Part shown: positions 24,921 through 35,098 of the stretch, piece after piece
How the letters are laid out: every line of letters begins with the position of its first letter
Numbering within the stretch: position 1 is the stretch's first letter
DNA from: Annona cherimola
Lineage: Eukaryota > Streptophyta > Magnoliopsida > Magnoliales > Annonaceae
Assembly: GCA_030490835.1 (NCBI GenBank)
Contig: CM059975.1
Location: 12,839,579-12,903,578, forward strand
Length of the DNA: 64,000 bases
Reading direction: 5' to 3'
Program-made: the position numbers and the translations under genes
Notes under the pieces: generated by a model
The model's input: the letters and a program-made list of their open reading frames with translations, nothing else
Told to the model about the DNA's origin: nothing
Database searches by the model: none

Positions 24921-25870
24921 CACATATCCCTGTCTTAAAACCATAGAGCGATTTAATTAATTTATTTCTTATGGTGTTGAGTGTTGTTACGTGCTATTAA
25001 TTCTCATAGATGTCATGTATTTATTCTACGTTAATTTTATTTTTTTTTACTTACTGAGTTTTGTGGCTTATATTTTTATATATTTTATTTTAGAAAATAC
25101 AGGTGAGAAAATGAGATAAAGAAATAGACGAAGTCTCAGTAATTTTTATTAATTATTTGCTGGCTTATTGTTGACCGTTGTTTATACGAAGGTGATCTGT
25201 TAAGCCACCTAAAGTGAAAGGTGATCCCCTCCTGGTAGCCCCATTCGTTCACATAATTTTTTAATTTTTTTATCTTTTATAAATATGTTGATCTGGGTGT
25301 ATTTAATTTATAAAGCCTGTTCCATAAAAGAAATTTATAAAGCCTGGTTTTACCACTTTGGATTTTTTAGTTATTTATAAAATAGTTAATACACATCCCT
25401 TTCTTAAAATCATAGAGCCATTTAATTAATTTATTTTTTTATGGTGTTGCGGGTTGTTACATGCTATTATTCTCATAGATCTCATGTACTTATTTTGCGT
25501 TAATTTTTTTTTTTTTTTACTTATTAAGTTTGTTAGCTTATATTTTTTATGTATCTTATTTTAGAAAATACAGCTGAGAAAATGAGCAAGAGACATGGAG
25601 AAAGTCTCAGTAATTTTAATTAATTAATTATTTTCTGGCTTATTGTTGACCGTTGTTTATAGGAAGGTGATCTTGTTAAGCCACCTAAAGTGAAAGGTGA
25701 TCCCCTCCGGCTAGCCCCATTCGTTTACATAAATTTTTAATTCTTTATCTTTTATAAATATATTAATCCGGGTGTATTTAATTTAAAAAGCCTGTTCCAT
25801 AAAATTTTTTTTATAAAGCCTGGTTTTACCATTTTGAATTTTCTAGTCATTTATAAAATAGTTAACATAC
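24921..25870. repeat. Tandem duplication, unit about 471 bp
   Basis: Copies at about 24921-25391 and 25392-25870 share CATAGAGC(G/C)ATTTAATTAATTT, TGTTGACCGTTGTTTATA and AAGTGAAAGGTGATCCCCTCC. Each ends in a half fold-back core. Copy 1 also contains a micro-insertion flanked by AATTTATAAAGCCTG (25305-25319 and 25332-25346). Confidence 0.85.
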
Positions 25871-26350
25871 TACTGTGCTTAACAATATATATACACATTT
25901 GAGAAATGGTACAACTTAGTTTATAAATTAAACTTATCTAGAATAATATATTTATTAAAAAATAAATATAATTTAACACATACGATCGTACATGGCCTAA
26001 AATCAGCTTATTTTGGTCTAGCCTAATGCACTTCTTGTTTTTTATTTCTTTTTTGTTTTTCCTCATGAAACTATCATCTCAAGTGTATTTATCACTCTCC
26101 TTCTTTTTATAATAGTTGTGAGTTATTTTGAAGTTGCAATAATGTAGTTCGCTGCGTATTTCCCTCGTGAACCCTTGGCATCACAGGAACCATTGCTATT
26201 TTGTCACAAATAATTTATATGGCTGGAGAATAGTTTGAAAACGAAATAGGCTGGCACGGGAAGCACTTGCACTTACGAGAAGCTTGTTCTCACAACACTT
26301 TCATGGATTGGAGATAGGAATGGAGACATCATCTTAATTTCCACCTCCAT

Positions 26351-27952
26351 CTAGTTGGGTGGTGGTTGCAAGTATGAAAGCATAGCGAAAATGGTTTCTA
26401 AGAATACAAGAACCAGGACTACAGAAAAGATGGCCCACGATTTATAATTCAAATAACCATGCCTGAAGCTCCATCGCTGCCAACCATATTGCCGGCGGAT
26501 ACTACAGTATTTTTGGTGTATCCGCACAATCACGTCCGTCAGGTAAACTTCGTTGGGATAAACAGCAACCACGGATCGTCCAAGCTCTTCGAGAAGATCC
26601 ACTACTTCTTCATCACTGTCCAACCAGTTGTCCATAATTCCTTTGCTGCACAGCATCGAAACGTCTTCTGCGGAGCTGATGAGGCAACGCATGAAGAAGG
26701 TGTAAGCCATGACGTGCGGCCGGACATAAGGATACAGTTTCTCGAAGGCGATGAGGTTAAAGAAGAGCGAATAGGTGTCCTTTTCGATGGAAAGATGTGG
26801 AATTCTAACAACCCCATTTTCGAATGTGATGTATAAGCTGTCAGGGCTGCTGCTTCTAAACTCCACTCCTGCAGCCAATAGCTGCTTTGTACTTGGAATT
26901 GGCTTCAAATCGGTAGCAGAGAACTTCAAATACGGGCCATAGACGTCCGGAAAGACATTCGAATGAAATAGGTGGAGGAGATGTTTGGGATCGTCTGTGC
27001 AGGAAACGCCTTTCATGGTCTCCTTGAAGAAGTCCTGGATGACATTAGGAAGCGAGACATCGATCCCCTTGGAAAGCGCAATAAAATCAAACAGACGCTG
27101 GAGAACAAAGAAAGGGATCTGGTTCTCCAGATACAGCAAATCGCGTTTGGCCTTGCGAAAAAGCCATCTCTCCCGAAAGATGAAGTCGTCTGGGCTGACA
27201 GGCTGACGCTGCGTCCCCTTGAGAAGGAATTGGATGATGAAGCAACCATCGAGCAGCATCATCTTGACGAATTTATTGCTGTTAATGTGGAGAAAGTTTT
27301 CGTCATAGCAATCTCGTGCGCTTTGCTCCAACTGTTTGATCTCCTCCAGGAATCTCTCCAGTCCTCCTCCATGACCAGCGGGAAAGAGGGCCTCTCGCAG
27401 GTACCTCCATTTCTGCTTTTCGACGGCGCTGTGCTCAGTGAAGTAGGGTTTGAGAACTGGGCCCAAAATGACTTTCGGATCGTCATAATCTTCTTCTCTC
27501 TCTTCGATGAATGGGATTTTATAGATGCAGTAAGACCTACTGCGGGCCGCAGTATGGTCGTGGAGCTCCTTTTTGAGGGAATCCACCCACGTTGGGTTTT
27601 GAAGATGACTGCTTGGTGCGCTGGGAGAATTACGTTCTGAACCCTGGAAATTCATAGGTGGGAGAGATTTGCCAGGCCGCCTACGCCGAAATTGGCTGCT
27701 ACCAGAGAAATCTCTGTCCGAATCCTCGACTTGGACTTGGATGTTGACTTGTGGATTGCTGTCTCCTGGATTGTCATTAGGTACTGCAACATCGATCTGG
27801 GGATCATCTGAAACATTAATGTTAGGATCCACCAATGCGGATTTTGGATCCCCCATCTCCACGTCAAGTTCTTCTGAAGTGTCCATCTCCGTCAGCGGCG
27901 GCTTTAGATCGCCGCCTATCTCCATGTCCACTGATGAAGAAGGGACGTCCAT
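26351..27952 (-). CDS. DUF247 (UPF0481) protein, array gene 2
   Basis: A single exon encodes 533 aa. The ATG at 27952 is preceded directly by an in-frame TAG, so the start is certain for this exon. The acidic tail (1 to about 110; Asp/Pro/Ser-rich, then an RRRRPGK patch at 89-95) leads to NPTWVDSLKKEL (119-130), a motif shared by most of the array. The DUF247 domain follows: YCIYKIPF at 141-148, VILGPVLKPY, KWRYLREALF, LLDGCF at 233-238, RERWLFRKAKRDL, LENQIPFF at 275-282, HLLHLFHSNVFPD, LLAAGVEF, and VMAYTFFMRCLIS. A hydrophobic C-terminus lies near 506-528. It is the closest intact relative of the pseudogene at 9797-12018. Its upstream flank (27990-28710) is also duplicated there. Function is unknown; a membrane-anchored protein is inferred. 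Confidence 0.94.
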   Translation of the reverse strand: MDVPSSSVDMEIGGDLKPPLTEMDTSEELDVEMGDPKSALVDPNINVSDDPQIDVAVPNDNPGDSNPQVNIQVQVEDSDRDFSGSSQFRRRRPGKSLPPMNFQGSERNSPSAPSSHLQNPTWVDSLKKELHDHTAARSRSYCIYKIPFIEEREEDYDDPKVILGPVLKPYFTEHSAVEKQKWRYLREALFPAGHGGGLERFLEEIKQLEQSARDCYDENFLHINSNKFVKMMLLDGCFIIQFLLKGTQRQPVSPDDFIFRERWLFRKAKRDLLYLENQIPFFVLQRLFDFIALSKGIDVSLPNVIQDFFKETMKGVSCTDDPKHLLHLFHSNVFPDVYGPYLKFSATDLKPIPSTKQLLAAGVEFRSSSPDSLYITFENGVVRIPHLSIEKDTYSLFFNLIAFEKLYPYVRPHVMAYTFFMRCLISSAEDVSMLCSKGIMDNWLDSDEEVVDLLEELGRSVVAVYPNEVYLTDVIVRIHQKYCSIRRQYGWQRWSFRHGYLNYKSWAIFSVVLVLVFLETIFAMLSYLQPPPN

Positions 27953-27989
27953 CTAGAGATGCCAGCAGAGCAACCCAATAAGAAGAAAA

Positions 27990-28710
27990 AAATTAAAATA
28001 TATCAAAGGTTTAATCCACCAGTTCCTACTGCTAGCTACACACAAATTTTCCATTCCATATGCAAGCATTGTTATTGTTGTTCTTTTCATTTAAGAATCA
28101 TATTAAAAGCCCGAAGTCTGGGCCAATTCGACTTTTATGGGACCTACCCAAACCGAATCAACAAGTCAAAAAGGACTAACTTGCTTTGTTCGTTCAAAAG
28201 CAAGCATCCATTGGCCTTGCCAGGGAAGGCTTGTTGGATTCCCCTTGTTGGCATCTCCACCTGTATATCTTTACTACCAAAAGAGAGCAGCATCTCTACT
28301 TCCATTTCTTGACCTCCACAATTGGATAAATATGCCTCATAAAACATGAACCCCGACACTTTTTTTAAAGCTGGATTTCATTAAACAAACCAAGTAATTT
28401 TCTTATCAATTACGATATGAAAAACATATGAAAGTTTACTTATAGAAACTGAATATCTCGTTTCATTAAAATAGATCTGGTACGAAGAGAGGGATCTCTG
28501 TATTATGCGAATGGGCTAGTGAACAGAGATGACGAGTCATTCAGAGCAGGGTCGAGCACATGGAGTCCGCGCGGTTGTAAACAGTTGCGGTATTAGGAAC
28601 GGGGAAAGTCACGAGGGGGAGGCGATGCCGGTACATTCTAATCACAGCTACTGACTGTCTTGATGTATAAGTAGAAGTCGAATATCAATGAGAAACAGAA
28701 CATCTTTCTA
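27990..28710 (-). repeat. Upstream flank of gene 2, parent of copies A and B
   Basis: Homologous to 12846-13605 and 16240-17180. It lacks the poly(A) micro-insertion found in those copies. Its far end (28640-28700) has CAATATCAATGAGAAACAGA, shared with copy B. It presumably holds gene 2's promoter and 5' UTR, but no TATA element was pinned down. Confidence 0.7.
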
Positions 28711-29523
28711 TCCCAATCGTTTTCCTCATTTCCCTCTTTCCTTCTTAACTAGAAGCAGTTAGGCGAGGGGCAAGAGTTTGCATACCAATAGCGAGCAGTA
28801 TCAAACATATTCATACCAATGCTTAGAAGGCTTGACTTGTCTGTGTTGAACATATTACATTCACAAGGCCTAGAGGTATCCCAGTTTTAAAGGAGGGAGT
28901 GTTAATAAGTGAATCAGAAGGATCTCCTGCCAGAAATCAGAGTTTGTTTAAGTGTTTGATTTTGTTGTTGCAGTTGATAGTTTGTAGCCAGGGCTATAAG
29001 AAAAAAAAAATCCTCTTCTAGTACGTACATGATCTTACTCTCCTCATTAACTTTTTATGCCGTGTCTTGATTCCAAAGGAAGCTTGATGTCTAATAAGCC
29101 TTCTGTAATAGCCCCAGAGCCCAGAGGGGACGAGACATAGTGATTGGTGCAGCCGGTCATTAGATAGTTGGGCAGTGGCCCACCCAGCAATGCATTAAGC
29201 ATTCATAAAAGAGGAAAAACAAAATTCAAAAAGAAACAAACTTCATGTAGAGTTACACTGGGATGACTCTTTCAGAAAGCCTCAGCCCGCCTAGCAATTC
29301 ATTACGCATTCATAAAATAGCAAAAACAAACTTCAAAAAGAAACAAACTTTATGTAGAGTTACGCTAAGATGACTCTTCAGAAAGCAAACTCTTCCCAGG
29401 ACGGTCATTATTCTAGCTAAACAAGCTCAGATTCGTCGTCCTGTTTATTCTACCGATTACATGTTCATGACCAAGAACACAAGAAAAGGAGACACCATCT
29501 TTCTATCCATCCACAGAACGTAT
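28711..29523. repeat. Spacer with 107-bp tandem repeat
   Basis: Units 29180-29286 and 29287-29390 repeat GCATTCATAAAA, AAAAAGAAACAAACTT and TGTAGAGTTAC. They lie in the 3' flank of array gene 3. The rest shows nothing coding. Confidence 0.75.
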
Positions 29524-30819
29524 CTAGTGTGGATGAGGTCGGAAATATGAAAAAATACCATACAAAGTTTGTAACAACATGAGAACGAGTAGAATAATGG
29601 CAGCTATTAGCAAAAGAATGGCCCATGGTTTATTTGAGCAGTTGTGCCTTAATCTTCGACCCCAAACATTGCGTCGAACACTCGAGTATCTACGAATTCG
29701 CTTAATGGTATCCGCCAGGAAGACTTCGTTGGGATAGACAGCAATCTCTCTACGAAGCTCTCTGAAGAGATCGGCTGCTTCCTGATCACTGCCCAAGCAG
29801 TTGTCAATGATTCCTTTACTGCACAGCACCGCGACGTCTTCAGCGGTGTTGATGAGGCAACGCATGAAGAAGATGTAAACCGCCACATGCGGACGACTGT
29901 GAGGATACAGTTTCTCAAAGGCGACGAGGTTTAGAAACAGCGATCTGGTATCTTCTTCGATGGAAAGACGCGGAATTTCAACGACCCCGTCTTCGAATTT
30001 GATGCCTAACTGCTCGGGGCCGCAGCTCCTGAACTTCACCCCTGCCGCAAGAAGCTGTACGGCACCAGGAAATGGCTTCAAATCAGTAACGGATGCCTCC
30101 ATCTTCTGCCCATCCATGTGCGGAAAGAGATTCGAATGCACTAGATGGAGCAAATGCAGAGGATTATCCAAGAAAAAGTTGCCTCCTCTCATCCTATCCT
30201 CGAAGAATTCCTGAACAATTGCCAGAAACGAGACGCAGATCCCCTGCGAAGATGCGATCGGGTGGAAGAGGCGGTCGAGAAGGAAGAAGGGAATTTGGTT
30301 TTCCAGCAGCAGGAGGTCGCGTTTGATTGCGTGAAAGAGCCATCGTTGGCGGAAGATGGGGTCGTCTGGGCTGATGGACGCGCGTCCGGTTTCCTTCAGG
30401 AGGAGTTGGATGATGAAGCAGCCATCGAGGAGCATGATCTTGAGAAACTGCTTTCTCGTCATGTCTTCCAAGGACTCCGAGTAATATCTTCTTGCGCTTT
30501 TCTCCAAGGCTTTGATTTCCTTCAAGAATCTCTCCAGCCCGCCGTCTCTGCCCGAGAGGACCTCTTGCAAGTACCTCCATCTCTGCTCTTCCACGGCCTG
30601 TAGTGTGCCCTGGCGGTGACAGAGAGGGCCTAAGGCGACGACCCTATACTTGTAATGTGCCTTGTCGTGTTCTCTCCGGATGCGGTAGGGGATGGTGTAG
30701 ATGCAGCATGACAGACTAGATGGATTATTCCGGAGGCGTTGCCTGAGGGATTCCACCACTGTTGGCTCTAGGACATCGGCTCGTGCGCTAGGAGATTCCT
30801 CCCAACCAACAATAACCAT
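29524..30819 (-). CDS. DUF247 (UPF0481) protein, array gene 3
   Basis: A single exon encodes 431 aa. The first ATG is at 30819 (MVIVGWEESPS) in the context GCCATGG; the frame extends three codons upstream only to a TTG. It is the shortest member and has almost no acidic tail. PTVVESLRQRLRNN (residues 19-32) is followed at once by the DUF247 domain: CCIYTIP at 38-44, VVALGP, RWRYLQEVLS, LLDGCF at 130-135, RQRWLFHAIKRDLLLLENQIPFF (ENQ near 173-175), HLLHLVHSNLFPHM, AVQLLAAGVKF, VAVYIFFMRCLIN. The hydrophobic C-terminal segment reads AILLLIAAIILLVLMLLQTL. A TATATAAA lies about 55-60 bp upstream of the ATG. The core family residues (LDGCF, ENQ) are all kept, so it is likely functional. Confidence 0.94.
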   Translation of the reverse strand: MVIVGWEESPSARADVLEPTVVESLRQRLRNNPSSLSCCIYTIPYRIRREHDKAHYKYRVVALGPLCHRQGTLQAVEEQRWRYLQEVLSGRDGGLERFLKEIKALEKSARRYYSESLEDMTRKQFLKIMLLDGCFIIQLLLKETGRASISPDDPIFRQRWLFHAIKRDLLLLENQIPFFLLDRLFHPIASSQGICVSFLAIVQEFFEDRMRGGNFFLDNPLHLLHLVHSNLFPHMDGQKMEASVTDLKPFPGAVQLLAAGVKFRSCGPEQLGIKFEDGVVEIPRLSIEEDTRSLFLNLVAFEKLYPHSRPHVAVYIFFMRCLINTAEDVAVLCSKGIIDNCLGSDQEAADLFRELRREIAVYPNEVFLADTIKRIRRYSSVRRNVWGRRLRHNCSNKPWAILLLIAAIILLVLMLLQTLYGIFSYFRPHPH

Positions 30820-30872
30820 GGCGATCAACGTAACCTCCCCCTCCCTGCGACTTCGCGGCTACAAATCTTAGC

Positions 30873-30880
30873 TTTATATA
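30873..30880 (-). promoter_or_regulatory. Candidate TATA box of array gene 3
   Basis: TATATAAA on the minus strand, 54-61 bp upstream of the ATG at 30819. With transcription starting about 30 bp downstream it would leave a 5' leader of only about 25 bases. Confidence 0.5.
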
Positions 30881-31032
30881 CCGCTTGCTGAGGAAAATTT
30901 GATTGCAGGCGAGAAACAGTACAGTACAGGTTTTTCCAATGGTACGTGTATTTTACGAACTCAACCCATTACATTTTTTGTATCTTATCCGGCTCAAGAG
31001 GCACATAAGAGAGACAAAGCTATCATAATATA

Positions 31033-31323
31033 GGGTGTGTTTGTTTATGGCAAAAAAGTGTCAACTAAAACTTTTTTATCTAAAACTTTTCACTCTCCAT
31101 AATTATTCTATTTTTTAATTATTTTTTCACATTTTTCTATACAAAATAACCTAATTTTCAATCATTTTTACACAACTACCCATACAACTAACCTATCTAT
31201 TTTAACTTTATTCTCTTTACTACTCATCATTACTCCTATTATATCACGTCACTTTCTATTGATTTGACAACTTCTACTCCAAAAACTTTTCATCAAAAGT
31301 TTTACCTCCAACCAAACACACCC
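31033..31323. mobile_element. MITE, 291 bp, clearest copy of a common family
   Basis: The ends GGGTGTGTTTG and CAAACACACCC are perfect inverted repeats. The flanks are ATAATATA (31025-31032) and ATAATATC (31324-31331), so an 8-bp duplication with one mismatch, which points to hAT. Internal hallmarks are AACTTTTCA near the ends, and CTAACCTATCTATTTTAACT plus TTTATTCTCTTTACTACTCA. Remnants of the same family lie near 4210, 7730, 15355, 24170, 35510, 40280, 47880 and 63810. Confidence 0.8.
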
Positions 31324-33751
31324 ATAATATCATAGAAATGTCACCGGCACCCACAGTAAAAATCAAGGGAAACAGCCCCTACCCGGTTTTGAACTAAGGA
31401 CAGGCAACTAAAGGAGGCCATGAAGGACAGGCAACTAAAGGGGGCATTGCCTCTTACTACCTGGCTAGTTGCAGGCGGTACGTTCTTTATTGGTATTATA
31501 TACACCATAACAACTGATGTTATAATAAGCACCTTTACAACTCTCACCATGGAGAGAAACGTTATAAATATTCTAACTTTCAGAAAAACAGCTGTAAATA
31601 CTCTCGTTATAGGGGAACACTGCAATTTTTCACTTGCAGGTAGCAAAGATTGAATCCCCATCAGCACCACATGTGCCAACAGCAGTATTATCAGAGCACT
31701 GCCATGGTGGCCTCGTGGCACGTTCTTGAGATAACTTTATTTTGAGGAATAAATGAGGAACACTTCTTGGCATCATTGCAGACTTAACATCTTTGTATTT
31801 TTTGTAAATATATTTTTTAGATAGAGTACCTATACATGGGTAATGAACATACGGAACGGGTTGTTACTTAGTTAACTAACAGCAACGTACTTCTTATGTT
31901 TAAAATTCTTTTAGAAAATCTTAGCCCTTTATCATGTATATATTTATGATGTCCATATAAAAAAGTATATATTTATCATAGAAAAGATATTTTTTGTTGT
32001 ATAAATTTGTGGTTCGCTGCAACCCTTATTCCCATTGACGGTCCCTTGTCACAGTTCTGCGATGAGCCTGAAGGTCATTGAGGCTAAGCCCTCCCGCCGT
32101 TGCTCGACCTGTGAGGAGTTGATCGATCGCTGCTCTCTGCAATAGTGTGACGCCCTTGTGTTTGGCTTGAACTTTCCAGGCAGGGTCATTCTTCTGCCCT
32201 CCCTCCCCCTCTCCCAATCTCTATCTCCTACGTCCTTCTCTATGACTCTGATTCTCTAACTTTGCTCTTACTTTTCTCAAATCTACGGCCACTCTTTCAC
32301 CAAGTGACTGCTGCTATCCAACTCACCATTGACAGGTATAAATACATTGCTTCTTTTGAAGCTTCTCCTTTGATGTCCTTATGTTGACACCTAAACAATC
32401 AAATGACTGTGAATACTAAATATTGTGGTAGTTTTATATAAATTATATTATCATGTTTTGTTTGTGTAAGTTATGCTTTGTTTTGTTGCATTTGATATAT
32501 AATTAGGTAAATAACAATAAGATTAGTAATAGACATAACCCGTTAACAATCTGTCAACCCGTTCATTAAATAAACTATAAATGAATTAGGGTTGGTGCTT
32601 TTTAAATGGATTAATAAATGGATTAGGATCGAGATAATTTAAATAGGTTAAGATTATTATTAGGCTCCGACTTGTTCAACCCGATCCGTTAACACCCCTA
32701 ATCTAAGCTAAATACACTTGAGCCTTTGCAAAAATAAAAATAAACTAAAAATATTAAATTCACGAGTTAAGTAACAACTATATGTATAATATCGTTATTT
32801 GAAAGTATTTATAATAATATGTAACATATGAAAACCACTTAAATCCATTTAGAATACTATAATGATTTATAGAATTGTTTGTCTATACAAGAAGAATGTT
32901 TTAAATAATATAAATATTGATTGATAGCTTTGAAAATGAATATATAAATTAAATAGTTTTACTACATTAATTTTACTTCTTATCGCTTTAATCTAATGGG
33001 TATTTATTTTTACACAGGGGAAGTCTTTTTTGTTGAGCAAATGAAAATTTTAATTTTTTAATTAAACAAATAATTTTAAATGCAATAGATAAATTAAGTT
33101 TGATTTAATAGTCAGGGTGAGCTCAAAATAATGGAATGACAACATGGCAATCATAGAAACATTTCCCATATATGATTATAAATATTCCAAAAATGTTGAT
33201 AAAACGTGTAGTATTTGTAATTAAAAATCGTGCGGATTTCACATATATGCATACATATATACTAGAAGAGAATTTTGAGGATTTATTAGGTTAATTGGCA
33301 CAAGCACATAGATTAGCATGGGCCTAGAATGAAAAGAATTCACTGTATAGCGAGAACACCTCATTGATTGTCAATCGGAAATATTAAGTGCAATACCGTT
33401 TGTGAACCTTAAGTGGATGTTTGCAATCAAGGTACAAAACATCGGGAACAACGGTTGATTGGTTCGAATTCCTGATAGTGTCCCACCTACAAATTCATGT
33501 GTCTTCCTAAAAAAAAAAATCCATAAAACGAAAAACAAACATGAAACTCGAAAAAGAAACATGGAATTAAGATACATAAAATCAAACTTTAATAAATCCA
33601 AACGCTTTCCTGGATACGAATCATTCTAAAACAATAGGTAGGTGGACAGAAGAGGTCCAGATTGTTCTATTAATTCTGACAACATTTTCATCACTAATAC
33701 CCCAGAAATTCTTTTAAAAACATACACTTACACTTTCAGCGTCGATGATAT
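31324..33751. other. Gene-free interval between array genes 3 and 4
   Basis: It contains a micro-insertion (31936-31976: GTATATATTTAT on both sides of GATGTCCATATAAAAAA) and a decayed right half of the 6653-7269 element family at about 32500-32700. A pyrimidine-rich stretch lies at about 32195-32240. The frames at 31341-31721 and 32026-32217 show no recognisable domain. Confidence 0.5.
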
Positions 33752-35098
33752 CTAGAGAATTGGGTGGAGATATGAAAACACGGCGAAGAAAGCTTGTAGG
33801 AATGCAAGGACGAGGAGAAAAATGGCAGCTATGAGGGAAAAGCCAAAGGGGAACATGGCCGAGGGTTTATTCAAGCGTTTGGTCTTGGAAGGCCTGGCAT
33901 TGCGCTGGATGATGCAATAATTACGTATTCGGTCGATGACATCTGCGAGATAAACATCATTGGGATAGACTGCGATGTGTCTACCGAGCCGTTTGAAGAG
34001 AGCAGCTGCTTCATCATCATCTCCCAACCAGTTGTCAATGATTCCCTGGCTGCACAAAACGGAAATGTCTTCCGCGGTGTCGACGAGCCAAGCCATGAAG
34101 AAGGTGTATGCCGTAATGTGCGCGCTGCAGTGAGGATCCAATTGCTCAAAGGCAATGAGATTCATGAACAGGGATCTGGTGTCATCTTCAATAGAAAAAT
34201 GAGGAATGGTGAGCACCCCATCGTCAAATGCGATGCTGCGGGCAGGGCGGTCGTCCACAGCGCCTCTGCTTCTTCTGAATTCCACCCCTGCCTCACGAAG
34301 CGCCTTCGCACCAGGAAATGGTTTCGGATTAGCGCCGTGTGAACTTGCCATCTGACCATTGATTCCGGGAAGGAGATTCGACTGCAATAGATGGAGCAAA
34401 TGCTTGGGATTGTGGTTGTGGGAAGTCGTCGTGATTTGCATTTTGTGGCTGAAGAACTCAAGAGCCAGCTGAGTCAGCGAGAGGCTGCAAATTCCCAACG
34501 ATGGCGCCACGAGATCGAATAGGCGTTGGAGGACAACGAAAGGGATTTGGTTTGGCAGCAAGAGCAGGTCTCTCTGGACCTGATGAAAAAGCCAACTCTG
34601 GAGGAAGATGGGGTCGTCTGAAGTGATGTGCTGGCGCTGAGTTCCCTTGAGAAGGATCTGGATGACGAAGCAGCCATCTAGCACCATCGACGTCACGAAT
34701 TGAATGCTGTAAATGCGGGTAAGAGAGGTTTCGGTATAGAAATGCCGGGCACTTGGCTCTATGTCTCTGATTGCCCTGAGGAGAGTCTCCAATCCGCGTT
34801 TGCCGAGGGGGGAAAGAACCTCAGAAAGGTACCTCCATTTCTGATCTTCGATGGGATCTAGGGGATTGTGGTAGAGGCTTAGTGGGCCGAGATTGACAAC
34901 GTGAGAGAAGAAAGCATCAGAATCCTCTCCCGTAAGGTGGTCGGGGACTTCAAACAGATGACAGATGCCAGTAGCTGAAGCAGATGTTTTCTTCTGGATC
35001 TTGTCTCTGAAAGAATCCACCCATGCTGCTGCTGCGTTGCAAGAATCCTCCTCGGTGCCTCCTGAATTATCAGTGCCCGGTGAAGCTTCATCTTCCAT
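33752..35098 (-). CDS. DUF247 (UPF0481) protein, array gene 4
   Basis: A single exon encodes 448 aa; ATG at 35098 (MEDEASPGTD). After a short acidic tail comes AAAWVDSFRDKIQKK (22-36), then the DUF247 domain: GICHLFEVPDHL at 44-55, VVNLGPLSLY, KWRYLSEVLS, LDGCF at 140-144, QSWLFHQVQRDLLLLPNQIPF (PNQ near 182-184), HLLHLLQSNLLPGI, KALREAGVEF, ITAYTFFMAWLVD. The hydrophobic anchor reads FSLIAAIFLLVLAFLQAFFA near the end. Like array gene 1 it has PNQ instead of ENQ, and the first Cys-Ile-Tyr of the domain is replaced by CHLF. Everything else is intact. Function is unknown. Confidence 0.93.
   Translation of the reverse strand: MEDEASPGTDNSGGTEEDSCNAAAAWVDSFRDKIQKKTSASATGICHLFEVPDHLTGEDSDAFFSHVVNLGPLSLYHNPLDPIEDQKWRYLSEVLSPLGKRGLETLLRAIRDIEPSARHFYTETSLTRIYSIQFVTSMVLDGCFVIQILLKGTQRQHITSDDPIFLQSWLFHQVQRDLLLLPNQIPFVVLQRLFDLVAPSLGICSLSLTQLALEFFSHKMQITTTSHNHNPKHLLHLLQSNLLPGINGQMASSHGANPKPFPGAKALREAGVEFRRSRGAVDDRPARSIAFDDGVLTIPHFSIEDDTRSLFMNLIAFEQLDPHCSAHITAYTFFMAWLVDTAEDISVLCSQGIIDNWLGDDDEAAALFKRLGRHIAVYPNDVYLADVIDRIRNYCIIQRNARPSKTKRLNKPSAMFPFGFSLIAAIFLLVLAFLQAFFAVFSYLHPIL

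Noticed and set aside
26972..27640. 222-codon open frame antisense to DUF247 gene 2 (similar antisense frames in genes 1, 3, 4 and 6)
   Set aside because: Each is the mirror of a conserved DUF247 coding strand, has no domain of its own, and its sequence varies between paralogues as expected for a shadow.
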